Source: Scleroderma bovista
Lineage: Eukaryota; Basidiomycota; Agaricomycetes; Boletales; Sclerodermataceae
NCBI GenBank assembly: GCA_037178675.1
Contig: JAYMGJ010000477.1
Location: forward strand, 1 to 45,066
DNA length: 45,066 nucleotides
Reading direction: 5' to 3'
Positions 44,401-45,066 of the stretch are shown here, piece after piece; within the stretch, counting starts at the first letter, position 1; each line of letters begins with the position of its first letter. Under the pieces are notes generated by a model. The model searched no databases. It saw only the letters and a program-made list of their open reading frames with translations, and was not told where the DNA came from. A program made the translations under genes and the position numbers.

Positions 44401-44755
44401 ATGCAATAGTAGCAAAGGTGCATCATAAGCACTAGGTACACCAGTTACTCACTATCTCCAATAGCCACCAACAGCAACATACGAAGAGCCACCTGCATCC
44501 AATCACTTCACGAAGGCATCTGCCATACCGGCAAATCAGATACCAAAGGATCGCTCTGCCAGTCAGCCCTCTGGTGTCACAGAAGGTCATCAAAATGGTT
44601 TTGCACCCTATGGTACTGCTTTTCAGGGCCATCCTCCACAGGCCCCATACCCATATTTTCCCTATCCACCACCGCAAACTTTGCCATATGGTTCATATGG
44701 TTATTACATGCCGCACATGCCTCATCCACCAACTCTGACCCCTCAGCCCCAGTGA
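35413..44755 (+). CDS. Uncharacterised five-exon gene, split by the gypsy insertion
   Basis: Exons: 35413-35509, 43480-44051, 44099-44197, 44250-44417 and 44465-44755 (1227 nt, 408 residues plus TGA). Introns 2-4 are 47-52 nt with good GT...AG signals. Intron 1 (35510-35600) ends in CATAG directly before the target duplication ATGAC, and exon 2 continues in frame after the element. The protein has an acidic N-terminus, a basic nuclear-localisation-like stretch KPSPKKGRRGRKRKQ, a second KKKKK run, a globular region (DAADTMLWHLAMSHLCWRFE), then KYPVGNHPCFPNKQIYV and a Pro/Tyr-rich tail (PYPYFPYPPPQTLPYGSYGY). I recall similar uncharacterised Agaricomycete proteins but no function. Unlike the mobile-element genes around it, it has no premature stop. 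Confidence 0.65.
35606..36246 (+). repeat. Gypsy 5' LTR (641 bp)
   Basis: A TATA box TATAAG is at 35976-35981, and the probable transcription start at about 36009 (AGTCTGAAAT) is 33 nt downstream. CTCCGG-type words are frequent. It is the intact relative of the LTR1 solo copy at 26007-27871. Confidence 0.95.
36249..36258 (+). other. Self-priming primer-binding site
   Basis: ATTTCAGACT lies two bases after the 5' LTR. It is the exact reverse complement of AGTCTGAAAT at 36009-36018 in the LTR, which falls 33 nt after the TATA box, where the transcript should begin. In Tf1-type elements the first bases of the RNA fold back on this site to prime reverse transcription, instead of a tRNA. The sequence and spacing fit that mechanism. 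Confidence 0.75.
36316..37756 (+). pseudogene. Gypsy gag with CCHC zinc knuckle (one frameshift)
   Basis: The ATG at 36316 starts MTMTTRSRARTAAALAEE. An acidic linker is followed by the capsid-like block REPDTFDGTDPKKLRTFLVQ and ALRHLFYSGLPDRLKDEI, a Ser/Thr/Pro-rich linker, and the zinc knuckle CMFCGGTGHFADNC (37607-37648). A one-base shift near 37095 moves the frame from 1 to 2. The break is local: GSQPHR-stop in frame 1, HNPIADAEHQLEH in frame 2. The frame-2 part ends ESKKE and TAA at 37754-37756, preceded by the A7 slippery site that leads into pol. Gag would form the particle and bind RNA. Confidence 0.88.
37744..37791 (+). promoter_or_regulatory. -1 programmed ribosomal frameshift signal (gag to pol)
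   Basis: A slippery heptamer A AAA AAA sits at 37744-37750 in register with the gag frame, two codons before its stop. A 6-nt spacer (GAGTAA) leads to a stem of GCAGCTC plus CCGG (37757-37767) pairing with CCGG, a bulged T, and GAGCTGC (37780-37791). The loop is 12 nt. A -1 slip puts ribosomes exactly into the pol frame, which is open through this region. All three elements of a canonical signal are present. Confidence 0.75.
37783..41466 (+). pseudogene. Gypsy pol with C-terminal chromodomain (two TGAs)
   Basis: A single frame holds protease (ALVDSGSTHCFVD, around codon 45), reverse transcriptase (LCVDFRGLNKI, then YLDD at 39046-39057), RNase H (IIVETDASDYAVAGIL), the integrase zinc domain (HEYTWPGL...CTSC), the DDE core (MDFIEQLP, TSDCGTEF, GDGQTERSNQTL), and a chromodomain (about 41263-41440; KLLYLVRWSGYEGTDEETSW). 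TGA codons at 39844 and 41047 interrupt it at conserved arginine positions (TR-stop-WD and ST-stop-PSKKL). No other break was found. Translation probably begins by frameshift from gag, since no good ATG starts the frame. The chromodomain should direct integration to modified histones. Confidence 0.93.
41632..42678 (-). pseudogene. Antisense Zn2Cys6 / coiled-coil gene inside the gypsy element
   Basis: Two exons on the minus strand: 42678-42257 and 42208-41632, joined by a 48-nt intron (GTAAGT...GGCAG) in frame, 332 residues in all. The protein has a Ser/acidic N-terminus (TPELQSSSEDESD), a long Arg/Glu/Ala coiled coil, then a complete binuclear zinc cluster CX2CX6CX11CX2CX6C split by the intron (CVRCAKHKAKC and CMKCAGLKERC). 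Basic runs (KRKKKK), an acidic segment and a second helical region follow, ending at TAG. One TGA at 41901-41899 falls in FLE-stop-LDRL. The fold is that of fungal GAL4-type DNA-binding domains, so DNA binding is inferred. Similar antisense genes occur in other basidiomycete Ty3 elements, from memory. Confidence 0.8.
42826..42835 (+). other. Gypsy polypurine tract
   Basis: AAAAGGGGGA lies three bases before the 3' LTR start (TG at 42839), in the expected position for plus-strand priming. Confidence 0.8.
42839..43479 (+). repeat. Gypsy 3' LTR (641 bp)
   Basis: Same length as the 5' LTR. Differences seen by eye are single transitions, almost all at CpG (for example TTACGACC against TTATGACC). 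Followed by ATGAC, the second target-duplication copy, and then exon 2 of the host-type gene. Confidence 0.95.
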
Positions 44756-45066
44756 GAAGTGCACTTAGGCAAACTTAGGTCTCCGTAGGTAATTCTATTT
44801 GACATAGTTTGTACATATGGGTAGCTATGGCGTTCATGTAGATCTCGTCGGCCTAGTAAGCCATATGTTTGATCTGTTGAAACATCCAACAAATTGCATC
44901 CATTCAATGTATTTCAAGCATTTGGTTTACCGCTCTGAATGCAACTGAATGGATTCCATTCCATTTGATCAAACACTTTAGGTTACAGCTACCAGGTTTG
45001 CAGTCTGCTAACATTCTTCTCCTCCCACCATCATGTTGTTCCCCTCCCTCAATGACAAGGCTCCTC
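44756..45066. other. 3' flank of the five-exon gene, nothing further seen
   Basis: No second gene is recognisable in the last 311 bases. It probably contains the 3' untranslated region and terminator of the preceding gene; no clear polyadenylation signal was identified. Confidence 0.3.

Overview
The window looks like a transposon-packed, gene-poor stretch of a filamentous basidiomycete, most likely an Agaricomycete. The reasons are spliceosomal introns of 48-54 nt with GT(A/G)NGT...CTNAC...AG signals, Plavaka-type, KDZ-type and Helitron-helicase remnants, a FunK1-type kinase fragment, and a chromovirus carrying the antisense zinc-cluster gene seen in this group. I cannot name the species. Nothing bacterial, plastid or mitochondrial is visible.

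Layout. 1-1204: decayed Plavaka fragment (+). 2706-4188: broken Helitron-type PIF1 helicase (-). 5121-6110: two tandem repeat arrays. 6112-7136: truncated FunK1 gene (-). 7266-18813: a second Plavaka gene (-), split by a ~2.5-kb foldback/minisatellite insertion (7985-10474) and by a full-length Ty1/copia element (10984-16885, 5-bp TSD TCTTT, initiator-tRNA-Met anticodon-arm primer site). 20560-21041: diverged inverted copy of the 5.1-kb repeat family. 21047-30509: a stack of five nested elements: solo LTR 'LTR2', then a KDZ transposon (7-bp TSD, ~227-bp TIRs), then a TA-flanked long-TIR element, then solo LTR 'LTR1', then a second LTR2. 30788-32151: broken 2OG-Fe(II) dioxygenase-like gene (-). 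34884-35269: long palindrome with tRNA-like A and B boxes. 35413-44755: one apparently stop-free five-exon host-type gene, split by a Ty3/gypsy chromovirus (35606-43479, TSD ATGAC, identical-length 641-bp LTRs).

The chromovirus is the most informative element. It shows a self-priming primer site, a canonical -1 frameshift signal joining gag to pol, a chromodomain, and a spliced antisense Zn2Cys6 gene between pol and the 3' LTR.

A theme runs through the window. Every in-frame premature stop I could place in a recognisable mobile-element gene or FunK1 (17 of 17) is TGA, usually where arginine fits, and LTR pairs differ mainly by transitions at CpG. This fits CpG methylation and deamination rather than CpA-directed RIP. 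CpG content is sharply patterned in the nested stack: the KDZ, TIR and LTR1 layers are almost CpG-free while both LTR2 layers are CpG-rich. That conflicts with simple age order and suggests a decayed KDZ composite moved recently. All translations and counts were made by eye, so coordinates of degraded features are approximate.
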